The notes beneath the pieces are model-generated. The model saw nothing but the letters and a program-made list of their open reading frames with translations. It was not told the origin of the DNA and ran no database searches. Made by a program: the position numbers and the translations under genes. This document shows, one piece after another, positions 23,427 to 31,284 of a stretch of 64,000 bases of DNA (its first letter is position 1; each line of letters starts with the position of its first letter). The DNA is from Streptomyces parvus. GTDB taxonomy: Bacteria; Actinomycetota; Actinomycetes; Streptomycetales; Streptomycetaceae. The stretch lies in contig NZ_BMRY01000009.1 of NCBI RefSeq assembly GCF_014648875.1, positions 124,001 through 188,000 on the forward strand, read 5' to 3'.

Positions 23427-24479
23427 ATGAGTGATGTGATCCGCAGCGAGGAAGCCAGACGTCGGGCCGTGTACGTGGCGCAGATCCTCGGCGTGGCCAG
23501 CGCCTACTACCTGGCGGGGCGGCTCGGGCTGATGCGCCAGGTCGTGATCGACGGCGCGGTCGTCACTCCGCTGTGGCCGCCCACCGGTATCGCCCTGGCC
23601 TCGCTGCTGTGCCTGGGCGCCCGCGTCTGGCCGGGCATCGCGCTGGGCACGCTGGTGACGGTCACCGAGATCGGTGACGCGTTCACGGTGAGCCGTCTGG
23701 CCATCATGCTCGGCAACACGGTCGCCCCACTGACCGCGTACGCCCTGCTGCGGAGGGTCGGCTTCCGCCGTGAGCTGGTCCGGCTGCGGGACGGGGTCTG
23801 CCTGGTATTCCTGGGAGCCTTCGCGGGGATGCTGATCAGCGCCACCATCGGAAGTTTCACGCTGCTGCTCGACGACAAGGTTCCGCCGGGGCGGTTCTGG
23901 CTGGTCTGGGCGTCCTGGTGGGCGGGGGACGCGATGGGCGTGCTGGTGGTCACCCCCCTCCTGCTCGTCCTGCGCGGGGCACGGTGGCCCCGCCGGAGCG
24001 ACCGCTGGCTGGAGGCGTCGGTTCTCGCGGTCGTCGTGATCGTGGTGTCGCTGATCGCCACGCGCAGCTCGCTGTCGATGATCTACATGGTGTTCCCGGT
24101 GATCATCTGGTCGGCCCTGCGCTTCCAGCTGCCGGGCAGTGCGCCGTGCGCCCTGGTCGTCTCGGTGCTCGCCATTCTCGCCGGTACGGACGCGCTGGGG
24201 CCGTTCGCCGGGCACAGCCTGATGGAGATCATGGCCAATCTGTCGCTGCTGAACGGCTGCGTCGCGCTCACCGCGCTGCTGCTCGGGGCGATCGTCGCGG
24301 AGCACAAGAACATCCGGCGGGAGACGGAGTACGCCGTCGAGGAGCTGGAGGCCCTGGTGGAGCAGCTCGCGCCGCTGTCGGGGCCTGCCCCGGGGCGGTA
24401 CGAGGACAGGCCGCGGCGGCACGGCCCGCTGAACGGCGGCCCGCACCCGGATGCTCCGGGAGGCCCGGATGACCCGTGA
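23427..24479 (+). CDS. Stand-alone MASE1-domain membrane protein
   Basis: An integral membrane protein of 350 residues with about eight hydrophobic helices forming a MASE1 sensory domain: VAQILGVASAYYLAGRLGLM, TPLWPPTGIALASLLCLGAR, WPGIALGTLV, VFLGAFAGMLISATIGSFTL, WWAGDAMGVLVVTPLLLVL. A short coiled-coil segment (NIRRETEYAVEELEALVEQL) follows and the protein ends soon after. MASE1 is normally the N-terminal sensor of histidine kinases or GGDEF proteins; here no output domain is attached. The start chosen is ATG 23427; an upstream in-frame start at 23391 overlaps less plausibly. It is likely co-transcribed with the phosphatase upstream. Confidence 0.88.
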   Translation: MSDVIRSEEARRRAVYVAQILGVASAYYLAGRLGLMRQVVIDGAVVTPLWPPTGIALASLLCLGARVWPGIALGTLVTVTEIGDAFTVSRLAIMLGNTVAPLTAYALLRRVGFRRELVRLRDGVCLVFLGAFAGMLISATIGSFTLLLDDKVPPGRFWLVWASWWAGDAMGVLVVTPLLLVLRGARWPRRSDRWLEASVLAVVVIVVSLIATRSSLSMIYMVFPVIIWSALRFQLPGSAPCALVVSVLAILAGTDALGPFAGHSLMEIMANLSLLNGCVALTALLLGAIVAEHKNIRRETEYAVEELEALVEQLAPLSGPAPGRYEDRPRRHGPLNGGPHPDAPGGPDDP

Positions 24480-24538
24480 AGCGCACGGACGTCCCGTGAC
24501 CCGCGCCGACGCGCCCGGCGAGGGTGCGGCGGGGGCGG

Positions 24539-24637
24539 TCAGTACGGCAGGGGGCGGCCGGACGGGGTGCGCAGATCCAGCGGCGGCGGCCCCGATGGGG
24601 GCGGGGGACGACGGACGACGACTCGGATGCGGCCCAT
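24539..24637 (-). CDS. Possible 32-residue proline-rich protein
   Basis: A short minus-strand frame with an excellent ribosome site (AGGAGGAGGTGGCA before the ATG at 24635-24637). It would encode MGRIRVVVRRPPPPSGPPPL and end LDLRTPSGRPLPY. The ribosome site is the main support; the sequence is low in complexity. The rest of the 330-base gap 24480-24809 holds the convergent end of the MASE1 gene and the upstream region of csbD. Confidence 0.4.
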   Translation of the reverse strand: MGRIRVVVRRPPPPSGPPPLDLRTPSGRPLPY

Positions 24638-24809
24638 TGCCACCACCTCCTCCTGGTCAACCGGTATCTGCCCAGTCGGCGCGGCTTCACACTTCCCTCG
24701 CCTCCCGGTCCGTCGCCCGGCCTCTCGCCCTCCCCCGGCGCGGATGCGGGCAGGGCCCGGTGCGGTGACCCTTGAGGTGTGGGGGGCGCAGAGTCGACGA
24801 GGAGGACGC

Positions 24810-25004
24810 ATGTCCGCACTGGACAAGATCAAGAAGATGCTCAAGGGCCACGAGGACCAGGCCGGCAAGGGCATCGACAAGGCCGGCGACATGGTCGACG
24901 ACCGCACCCAGGGCAAGTACAAGGGGCACGTCGACACCGCCCAGGACAAGCTGAAGCAGCAGCTGGGCACGGACCGCGACCAGGACGGGCCGCCCCGCGC
25001 CTGA
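24810..25004 (+). CDS. CsbD-family stress protein
   Basis: A 64-residue hydrophilic protein: MSALDKIKKMLKGHEDQAGK, GIDKAGDMVDDRTQGKYKGH, VDTAQDKLKQQLGTDRDQDG (in three parts). The repeated G-x-x-D-K-A-G/x-x-x-D and KYxxxVDxAQDK pattern is that of CsbD/antitoxin-like small stress proteins of actinobacteria (related to Bacillus CsbD, controlled by sigma-B). The ATG at 24810 follows GAGGAGGA. The preceding SpoIIE-type phosphatase could place it in a partner-switching stress regulon, but they are separate transcripts. It probably is unstructured or helical in solution. Confidence 0.85.
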   Translation: MSALDKIKKMLKGHEDQAGKGIDKAGDMVDDRTQGKYKGHVDTAQDKLKQQLGTDRDQDGPPRA

Positions 25005-25280
25005 GCCGCGCCGCCGGTGACCGGGCGGCCGGCGTACGGTCGCCCCCTTTCCCGCGCACCGGTCTGTGTCACGGATCACCCTCCGTGACGCGGACCGGTG
25101 CGCGGAGTGTGCCGGGGCCGCTGCGTACGGTGCCGCCGCAGGCCTGGCGGGGCCGGGCGGCGCGGGTCCGTGGCAGAGGTTTCCGGAGTTGCTTGCCGGA
25201 TTCTTGTTATCGTCCCGCCCTCACCCCATCTCCCGAGTGTGGGAAGTGACAGCACCGGACCCCGGAAGAGTGAGCGCAGC

Positions 25281-26885
25281 ATGGGCAAGGATCACCCGAC
25301 GGTCTTGATCGCGGCAGCGCAGGGCGGCGACCAGCAGGCCAAGGACCAGCTCGTCTCGGCGTACCTGCCGCTGCTGTACAACGTCGTCGGACGCGCGCTG
25401 GACGGCCATGCGGACGTGGACGACGTGGTGCAGGAGACGGTGCTGCACATGCTCCGGGGACTGCCCGAACTGCGCGACCCGGAGCGCTTCCGTTCCTGGC
25501 TCGTGGCGATAGCCATGAACGAGGTACGCACGCACTGGCGCGAGAAGCAGGCGGGCGCGATACCGGCGGACCGGCTGGATGCCGCGTACGACCTGCCGGA
25601 TCCCCGCGCGGATTTCGTCGAGGTGACGATCCTGGAGCTCGGCCTGACCGGCCAGCGGCGGCAGGTGGCGGAGGCCACACGCTGGCTGGACGAGGACGAC
25701 CGCGCCCTTTTGTCGCTGTGGTGGCTGGAGACCGCCGGGCATCTGTCCCGGGCCGAGGTCGCCGCCGCTCTCGAACTCACCCCGCAGCACACCGCCGTAC
25801 GGGTGCAGCGGATGAAGGCCCAGCTGGAGGCGGCACGGGTCGTCGTGGGCGCGCTGGCCGCGGAGCCGCCGTGCGTGCTGCTGGAGGACATCACCGCCGG
25901 CTGGGACGGCGTCCCCTCCGCCCTGTGGCGCAAGCGGCTCGCCCGCCACGCCCGCGAGTGCACGGTCTGCTCGGGTCATGGCTCGGGGCTGGTGCCCGCC
26001 GAGGGGCTGCTGGTGGGTCTCGCGCTCGTTCCGGTGGCCGCGGCGGCGGGGGCGGGAGCCGCTCCCGAACTGCTCGCCACGGCGGCGCACCTCCAGGCAC
26101 CCGTTCCGGGTGCGGACAGTGCCGGGGCGGGGCGCGCCGAACGCAGACGGGTGCAGGCCCGGCGGCGCCGCCGCAACTCGGCCGTCGCCGCCGTCGTCGC
26201 GGTCGCGGCGCTGGGCACGGGCGGCGCGGCGGTGCACCTCTACACCGACGGCGACGACCGGGACGCGACGACCGTCACGGCCGATGCGCCCGCTCCTCGT
26301 ACGGAGGCGCCCACGTCGGCCGCCCCGACGTCGTCCCCCTCCCCCTCGGCGTCCACGTCGCCCAGCGCCTCGAAGTCGCCGAGCCCTTCGAAGAAGCCGA
26401 AGCCCAAGCCGAAGCCGAAGAAGAGCACGACGCCGCCGCCCGCGCCCAGCTCCGCCGCCCCGGCTCCGAAGCCGGACCCGCCCGCGCCCGCGCCGCCCGC
26501 CCCGTCGGGGATGGCCGAGCAGGTCGCCCAGCTGGTCAACACCGAGCGCTCCAAGGAGGGCTGCGGGCCGGTGTCCGTCAACGGGCTGCTCAACACGGCC
26601 GCGCAGCGGCACTCCGCCGACATGGCGGCCCAGGACTACTTCTCCCACACCTCGCAGGACGGCAGGGACCCGGGCGACCGGATCACCGCCGCCGGATACC
26701 GCTGGTCGACGTACGGTGAGAACATCGCCAAGGGCCAGCGGACCCCGGCCGACGTGATGCGGTCCTGGATGGACAGCCCGGGGCACCGTGCGAACATCCT
26801 CAACTGCTCGTTCAAGGAAATCGGCATGGGGAAGGTGGACTCCGGCGGCGGCCCGGTGTGGACGCAGGTGTTCGGGGCCCGCTGA
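25281..26885 (+). CDS. Membrane-anchored fusion: ECF sigma factor + zinc-ligand segment + TM + extracellular CAP domain
   Basis: A 534-residue protein starting at ATG 25281. Residues 1-180 are a sigma-70 region 2/region 4 pair (DDVVQETVLHMLRGLPELRD, FRSWLVAIAMNEVRTHWREK, LTPQHTAVRVQRMKAQLEAA). Residues 223-230 read H-x3-C-x2-C with His233 after, like a ZAS anti-sigma finger. A Gly/Ala-rich hydrophobic stretch spans about 241-262. A basic patch (RRRVQARRRRR) precedes a transmembrane helix at about 300-318. Then comes a Ser/Pro/Lys-rich spacer (about 325-410, with a KPKPKPKPK run) and a CAP/SCP domain at about 411-534 (VNTERSKEGC, AAQRHSADMAAQDYFSHTSQDG in parts, GENIAKGQ, WMDSPGHRANIL). The layout predicts sigma inside, CAP in the cell wall. 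It resembles ECF groups with long C-terminal extensions, but the CAP end is unusual. Confidence 0.9.
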   Translation: MGKDHPTVLIAAAQGGDQQAKDQLVSAYLPLLYNVVGRALDGHADVDDVVQETVLHMLRGLPELRDPERFRSWLVAIAMNEVRTHWREKQAGAIPADRLDAAYDLPDPRADFVEVTILELGLTGQRRQVAEATRWLDEDDRALLSLWWLETAGHLSRAEVAAALELTPQHTAVRVQRMKAQLEAARVVVGALAAEPPCVLLEDITAGWDGVPSALWRKRLARHARECTVCSGHGSGLVPAEGLLVGLALVPVAAAAGAGAAPELLATAAHLQAPVPGADSAGAGRAERRRVQARRRRRNSAVAAVVAVAALGTGGAAVHLYTDGDDRDATTVTADAPAPRTEAPTSAAPTSSPSPSASTSPSASKSPSPSKKPKPKPKPKKSTTPPPAPSSAAPAPKPDPPAPAPPAPSGMAEQVAQLVNTERSKEGCGPVSVNGLLNTAAQRHSADMAAQDYFSHTSQDGRDPGDRITAAGYRWSTYGENIAKGQRTPADVMRSWMDSPGHRANILNCSFKEIGMGKVDSGGGPVWTQVFGAR

Positions 26886-26933
26886 GCCCGCGCGGCGGCC
26901 GCGGCTTCGCCCGCGGTTGCCTACGATGCGGTC

Positions 26934-27311
26934 ATGATCGCTGAACTGGAGTGCGTGGTCCTGGACTGCGCGGACCCGAGGGAACTGGCCGTTTTCTACG
27001 CGTCGTTGCTGGGAGGCGAGATCGACCGTCCCGACCGGCGGTGGGCGTGCGACGCGGAGTGGTCGACGCTGCACACGCCCGGTGGGCTCGTCCTCGCCTT
27101 TCAGCGGGTGGCGGGCTACCGGCCGCCGCGCTGGCCCGGCCAGGAGGTGCCCCAGCAGTTCCATCTGGACTTCGGGGTCACCGACCAGGAACGGGCGCAC
27201 GAGGAGGTCCTGGCCGCCGGGGCCTCGCTGCTCGACGCCGGGGACGAGAAGCGTGGCTGGCGTGTGTACGCCGACCCCGCCGGGCATCCCTTCTGCCTGG
27301 TACGTCACTGA
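26934..27311 (+). CDS. VOC superfamily (glyoxalase-like) protein
   Basis: A 125-residue protein of the vicinal oxygen chelate fold, one beta-alpha-beta-beta-beta pair: MIAELECVVLDCADPRELAV, FYASLLGGEIDRPDRRW, then PQQFHLDFGVTDQERAHEEV and VYADPAGHPFCLVRH. The last segment is the usual metal-site strand (D-P-x-G-x-P-F-C-L). TACGAT (26922-26927) ends 6 bases before the ATG with no ribosome site, so the mRNA is probably leaderless. Roles in this family range from glyoxalase to fosfomycin or bleomycin resistance; the substrate is unknown. It converges on the gene at 27409 across a terminator. Confidence 0.9.
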   Translation: MIAELECVVLDCADPRELAVFYASLLGGEIDRPDRRWACDAEWSTLHTPGGLVLAFQRVAGYRPPRWPGQEVPQQFHLDFGVTDQERAHEEVLAAGASLLDAGDEKRGWRVYADPAGHPFCLVRH

Positions 27312-27345
27312 CGTATCCGCCTCCGCTCCCGCTCCCCGGGCCCGT

Positions 27346-27375
27346 CCGGTGCGGCCTGCTGACCGGCCGCACCGG
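27346..27375. terminator. Bidirectional terminator hairpin
   Basis: An 11-bp perfect stem (27346-27356 with 27365-27375) and an 8-base loop stands between the convergent VOC gene and the gene at 27409-27750, about 35 bases from each stop. Confidence 0.75.
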
Positions 27376-27408
27376 GGAGCGCCGGGGAGCGAGAGGGCGA
27401 TTGCGGGG

Positions 27409-27750
27409 TCAGCGGATGGCCAGGGTCACCGCCGTACCGAGGCAGGTCACGGCGCCCACCGCACCGACCGTGACAGCCACACAGCGGGCCCGGAGCCGCG
27501 CGTAGCGCCCGGTGTACTCCTCACGCAGTTCTTCTGCGCGGTCGCGGATGCGGGTGAGCGATTCCCGCGAAACGGCGACGCGTTCGGTGATGAACACCCG
27601 CTCGACATCCTCACGCTGCGCCGTGGTCAGCCAGGGCAACTGGTCCGTGAAGCGGCGGGCCTGCCGTCGCGCCCGCTCGACCTCGGCGTTCCACAGCAGA
27701 AAGCCCTCCAGTTGTGCCAGGCCTCTGGCACTGTCCTTGTCGGGTTTCAC
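27409..27750 (-). CDS. Hypothetical membrane-tethered protein next to ctaD
   Basis: A 113-residue protein with GTG at 27748-27750 behind GGAGGACAG. A charged helical cytoplasmic region (MKPDKDSARGLAQLEGFLLW, RARRQARRFTDQLPWLTTAQ, REDVERVFITERVAVSRESL) ends in one transmembrane helix (CVAVTVGAVGAVTCLGTAVTLAI). It lies 50 bases downstream of ctaD on the same strand and may be co-transcribed. I recognise similar small genes beside orphan ctaD copies in Streptomyces but know of no function; a cytochrome-oxidase assembly or regulatory role would be a guess. Confidence 0.75.
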   Translation of the reverse strand: MKPDKDSARGLAQLEGFLLWNAEVERARRQARRFTDQLPWLTTAQREDVERVFITERVAVSRESLTRIRDRAEELREEYTGRYARLRARCVAVTVGAVGAVTCLGTAVTLAIR

Positions 27751-27799
27751 CTGTCCTCCTCTCCGTCACGCCGTCAGGCCGTCAGGTCCAAGGGCGACG

Positions 27800-29533
27800 T
27801 CACTGCTCGTGCCGGTCCCCCGGAGCGACGATGGTGGAGGCGTCGGGGCGGTTGGTGGCCTCCTCCAGGGAGCGCACCGCCGGGTGGTGCAGGTCGAATG
27901 CCGGGGATTCGGACCGGATCCGCGGCAGCGTGACGAAGTTGTGCCGCGGCGGAGGGCAGGAGGTCGCCCACTCCAGCGAACGCCCGTACCCCCACGGGTC
28001 GTCGACCTCGACCTTCTTGCCGTACTTCGCGGTCTTCCAGACGTTGTAGAAGAACGGCAGGATCGACAGGCCGAGCAGGAACGAGGCAATGGTGGAGATG
28101 GTGTTCAGCGCCGTGAAGCCGTCGGCGTCGAGGTAGTCCGCGTAACGGCGGGGCATTCCCTCGGCACCGAGCCAGTGCTGCACCAGGAACGTTCCGTGGA
28201 ATCCGACGAACAGCGTCCAGAACGTCATCTTCCCGAGCCGTTCGTCCAGCATCTTCCCGGTGAATTTCGGCCACCAGAAATGGAATCCGGCGAACATCGC
28301 GAACACGACGGTGCCGAACACCACGTAATGGAAGTGAGCGACGACGAAGTACGAGTCGGAGACGTGGAAGTCCAGGGGCGGTGAGGCGAGGATGATTCCG
28401 GTCAGACCGCCGAAGAGAAAGGTGACCAGGAATCCGACAGCCCACAGCATCGGGGTTTCCAGGGACAACGACCCTTTCCACATCGTGCCGATCCAGTTGA
28501 AGAACTTCACACCTGTCGGCACGGCGATGAGGAACGTCATGAACGAGAAGAACGGCAACAGCACCGCGCCCGTGACGAACATGTGGTGCGCCCACACGGT
28601 CGCGGACAGCCCGGCGATGGCGATGGTGGCCGCGATCAGTCCGATGTAGCCGAAGACCGGTTTGCGGCTGAAGACCGGGAAGATCTCGGTGACGATGCCG
28701 AAGAACGGGAGGGCGATGATGTAGACCTCGGGATGACCGAAGAACCAGAACAGGTGCTGCCACAGCAGTGCGCCGCCGTTGGCCGCGTCGAAGACGTGGG
28801 CGCCGAATTTACGGTCGGCCTCCAGCGCCAACAGGGCTGCGGCCAGGACCGGGAAGGCCAGAAGCACCAATACGCCGGTCAGCAGGACGTTCCAGGTGAA
28901 GATCGGCATGCGGAACATCGTCATGCCGGGGGCGCGCATGCAGATGATCGTGGTGATGAAGTTGACCGAGCCGAGGATCGTGCCGAAGCCGGAGAACGCG
29001 AGGCCCATGATCCACATGTCGGCGCCGATACCCGGCGAACGGACCGCGTCGTTCAGCGGGGCATAGGCGAACCAGCCGAAGTCGGCCGCGCCCTGCGGGG
29101 TGAGGAAGCCCGCCACCACGATGAGCGAGCCGAAGAGATAGAGCCAGTACGCGAACATGTTCAGCCGCGGAAACGCCACGTCGGGCGCGCCGATCTGCAG
29201 CGGCATGATCCAGTTCGCGAATCCGGCGAACAGCGGCGTCGCAAACATCAGCAGCATGATCGTGCCGTGCATCGTGAACGCCTGGTTGAACTGCTCGTTC
29301 GAAATCAGCTGGATGCCGGGCCGGGCCAGCTCGGCCCGCATCACCAGAGCCAGGATCCCTCCCACGCAGAAGAACGCGAAGGAGGTGACGAGGTAGAGCG
29401 TACCGATCGTCTTGTGGTCCGTCGTGGTCATCCACTTGATGACCACGTTGCCGGGCTCTCCGCTCCGTACCGGCATTTCGTCCTCTTCGGCGGTATCGGT
29501 CTCCACCGGTTGCGAGATGCCCCTCGTCGTCAC
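27800..29533 (-). CDS. ctaD: Cytochrome c oxidase subunit I (stand-alone copy)
   Basis: Catalytic subunit of the aa3 terminal oxidase, 577 residues, 12 transmembrane helices. The GTG at 29531-29533 follows AAGGAG by 7 bases. Metal ligands are all present: TMHGTIML (heme a His), WQHLFWFFGHPEVYIIALPF (CuB His and the cross-linked His-Tyr pair), WAHHMFV (two CuB His), AHFHYVVFG (heme a3 and heme a His). The neighbourhood lacks ctaC, ctaE and the qcr genes that flank the main Streptomyces ctaD, so this is an additional, isolated copy that must borrow the other subunits or work under special conditions. A small membrane-protein gene follows. Confidence 0.96.
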   Translation of the reverse strand: MTTRGISQPVETDTAEEDEMPVRSGEPGNVVIKWMTTTDHKTIGTLYLVTSFAFFCVGGILALVMRAELARPGIQLISNEQFNQAFTMHGTIMLLMFATPLFAGFANWIMPLQIGAPDVAFPRLNMFAYWLYLFGSLIVVAGFLTPQGAADFGWFAYAPLNDAVRSPGIGADMWIMGLAFSGFGTILGSVNFITTIICMRAPGMTMFRMPIFTWNVLLTGVLVLLAFPVLAAALLALEADRKFGAHVFDAANGGALLWQHLFWFFGHPEVYIIALPFFGIVTEIFPVFSRKPVFGYIGLIAATIAIAGLSATVWAHHMFVTGAVLLPFFSFMTFLIAVPTGVKFFNWIGTMWKGSLSLETPMLWAVGFLVTFLFGGLTGIILASPPLDFHVSDSYFVVAHFHYVVFGTVVFAMFAGFHFWWPKFTGKMLDERLGKMTFWTLFVGFHGTFLVQHWLGAEGMPRRYADYLDADGFTALNTISTIASFLLGLSILPFFYNVWKTAKYGKKVEVDDPWGYGRSLEWATSCPPPRHNFVTLPRIRSESPAFDLHHPAVRSLEEATNRPDASTIVAPGDRHEQ

Positions 29534-29825
29534 TACGACGCTCCTTCGGTCGACGGCCCGTGTGGACTCGGCGACCAGGATGGACCCGCGGCGATCGGCG
29601 CGGTGGGACATCCTTCCCCGTCCGGCGCGAGCGGCCGACAAGGACACTCAAATGGCCTACGGAGAACGCTCCGGCCTCGATTGGCGCAACGCGAAGGGCA
29701 TATCAACGCCCAGGGGCCGATCGGGTATTCCTTCGCGGAGACCGGAATAGCTCCTCAGGAGCCGGAGTTGGTGAAGCGACAGTACCCACTCCTCTTCACC
29801 GGGCAAGCTACGGAAGGTCTGATCC

Positions 29826-30485
29826 ATGAAGATCGGCATCATCGGCGCGGGCAACATCGGCGGCAACCTGACACGGCGTCTCACCGCCCTCGGGCACGAG
29901 GTCTCGGTCGCCAACTCCCGCGGACCGCAGACGCTCACCACTCTCGCCGAAGAGACCGGGGCGAAGCCGGTGACCGCGTCGGAGGCCGCGAAGGGCGCCC
30001 AGGTGGTCGTCGTCACCGTGCCGCTGAAGGCCGTACCGGACCTGCCCGCCGGCTTTCTCGACGGTGCGGCGGAGGGCTTCGCGGTCATCGACACCGGCAA
30101 CTACTACCCGCAGCAGCGTGACGGCCGCATCGACGCCATCGAGGACGGGCTGCCCGAGAGCCGTTGGACGGAGCAGCAGATCGGCCACCCCGTGATCAAG
30201 GCGTTCAATGGCACGTACGCGCAGGACATCCTGGACCGGGGTCGCCCGCAGGGCACTCCGGACCGCCAGGCGCTCCCGGTGGCCGGCGACGACCCGGCGG
30301 CCAAGCAGGCGGTGCGCGACCTCATCGACGAGCTGGGCTTCGACACGGTCGACAGCGGCGGCCTGGACGAGTCGTGGCGCCAGCAGCCCGGCACACCGGT
30401 GTACGGCAACCGGGGTGACGTCGATGCCATCGTGAAGGCGCTGTCGGAGGCGTCGCCGGAGCGCCCGGCGGAGTTCAGCGCCTGA
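29826..30485 (+). CDS. NADPH-dependent F420 reductase-like protein
   Basis: A 219-residue Rossmann-fold protein. The nucleotide-binding start MKIGIIGAGNIGGNLTRRLT is followed by SVANSRGPQTL, an NSRGP motif that in the F420:NADP oxidoreductase family contacts the NADP phosphate, then VVVVTVPLKAVPDLP and IDTGNYYPQQRDGRI, FNGTYAQDIL, DTVDSGGLDESWRQQPGTPVYG (in parts). The ribosome site is GGAAGG. Some members reduce F420 with NADPH; others are of unknown specificity. It is divergent from ctaD (292-base gap) and ends directly in a 54-bp perfect palindrome. Confidence 0.88.
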   Translation: MKIGIIGAGNIGGNLTRRLTALGHEVSVANSRGPQTLTTLAEETGAKPVTASEAAKGAQVVVVTVPLKAVPDLPAGFLDGAAEGFAVIDTGNYYPQQRDGRIDAIEDGLPESRWTEQQIGHPVIKAFNGTYAQDILDRGRPQGTPDRQALPVAGDDPAAKQAVRDLIDELGFDTVDSGGLDESWRQQPGTPVYGNRGDVDAIVKALSEASPERPAEFSA

Positions 30486-30486
30486 C

Positions 30487-30540
30487 ACCGGTCCTCCCTC
30501 ACGCCTGACACCATGGTGTCAGGCGTGAGGGAGGACCGGT
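30487..30540. terminator. 54-bp perfect palindrome after the F420-reductase-like gene
   Basis: Bases 30487-30513 are the exact reverse complement of 30514-30540, with no spacer; the centre is CCATGG. It begins one base after the TGA at 30483-30485. RNA from either strand would fold into a very long hairpin, so it should act as a terminator. The 10-base string GCCTGACACC around the stop codon is repeated inside the palindrome. Confidence 0.85.
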
Positions 30541-30724
30541 CGGAACACTCCGGCCGGGCGGAAAACGGGGGTCTCCGCCCGGCCGGATCACCGGCCGCCC
30601 TCGGACGGCACCCTCCCGACGGGAATCTACCCGCGAGTAAGGTGTGGTTTCCGGGACGACGGCTCCACGGTCCGTCCGGCGCCCGGGCGTGGCCCTTCGA
30701 CGACCGTGGACTAGGAGTCGCGTC

Positions 30725-31243
30725 ATGTCCCGCACCATGTCCGTAGCGGACAGCATCATCGTCGACGCCTCCCCGGCACTGGTCTACGCACAGCTCAGCG
30801 ACCCCACGGCGATGGGGCGTTGGAGCCCCGAGAACCGGGGCGCGACCGTGCGGGGCGATCGGCGTGAGGCGTATGTCGGCATGGTCTTCGAGGGCCGGAA
30901 CAAGCGCGGAGCGGCACGCTGGACGACCCGGTGCACGGTGACGGCGGCCGACCCCGGCGAGCGGTTCGCCTTCCGGGTGCACGCGATCGGTCTGCGGCGC
31001 CCGCTGCTGCCGGGTCCGATCGCCACGTGGGAGTACCGTTTCGAGGAGGTGGACGGAGCGACGCGGGTCACCGAGACCTGGTCCGACGACCGCCGCCGCT
31101 GGCCGGACTTTCTCGCCAACGCCTTCGACCGGGTGGCGACAGGCGGGAAGACCTTCGCGCAGTTCCAGGCCGGCAATATCCGTACGACGCTGAAGCGTCT
31201 CAAGGCGGCGCTGGAGTCGGACGCACGGGGAACCGGAGACTGA
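30725..31243 (+). CDS. SRPBCC (START-like) family protein
   Basis: A 172-residue protein with a hydrophobic-cavity START-like fold. ATG at 30725 follows AGGAG by 9 bases. Typical elements: VADSIIVDASPALVYAQLSD (first strand and helix), TAMGRWSPEN, AARWTTRCTVTAADPGERFA, ATWEYRFEEVDGATRVTETW and the long last helix FAQFQAGNIRTTLKRLKAAL. Members bind lipids, polyketides or aromatic ligands; no specific function follows from context. It lies some 180 bases after the palindromic terminator and is the first of three small co-oriented genes (30725, 31285, 31845). Confidence 0.9.
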   Translation: MSRTMSVADSIIVDASPALVYAQLSDPTAMGRWSPENRGATVRGDRREAYVGMVFEGRNKRGAARWTTRCTVTAADPGERFAFRVHAIGLRRPLLPGPIATWEYRFEEVDGATRVTETWSDDRRRWPDFLANAFDRVATGGKTFAQFQAGNIRTTLKRLKAALESDARGTGD

Positions 31244-31284
31244 CCGGCCGGCGGCCGCGTGACACTGAAGGCCCTGGGGGGCGC

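Noticed and set aside
26380..26440. AAGCCGAAGCCCAAGCC-type repeats in the sigma-CAP gene
   Set aside because: They encode the Lys-Pro linker between the membrane helix and the CAP domain and need no separate DNA role.
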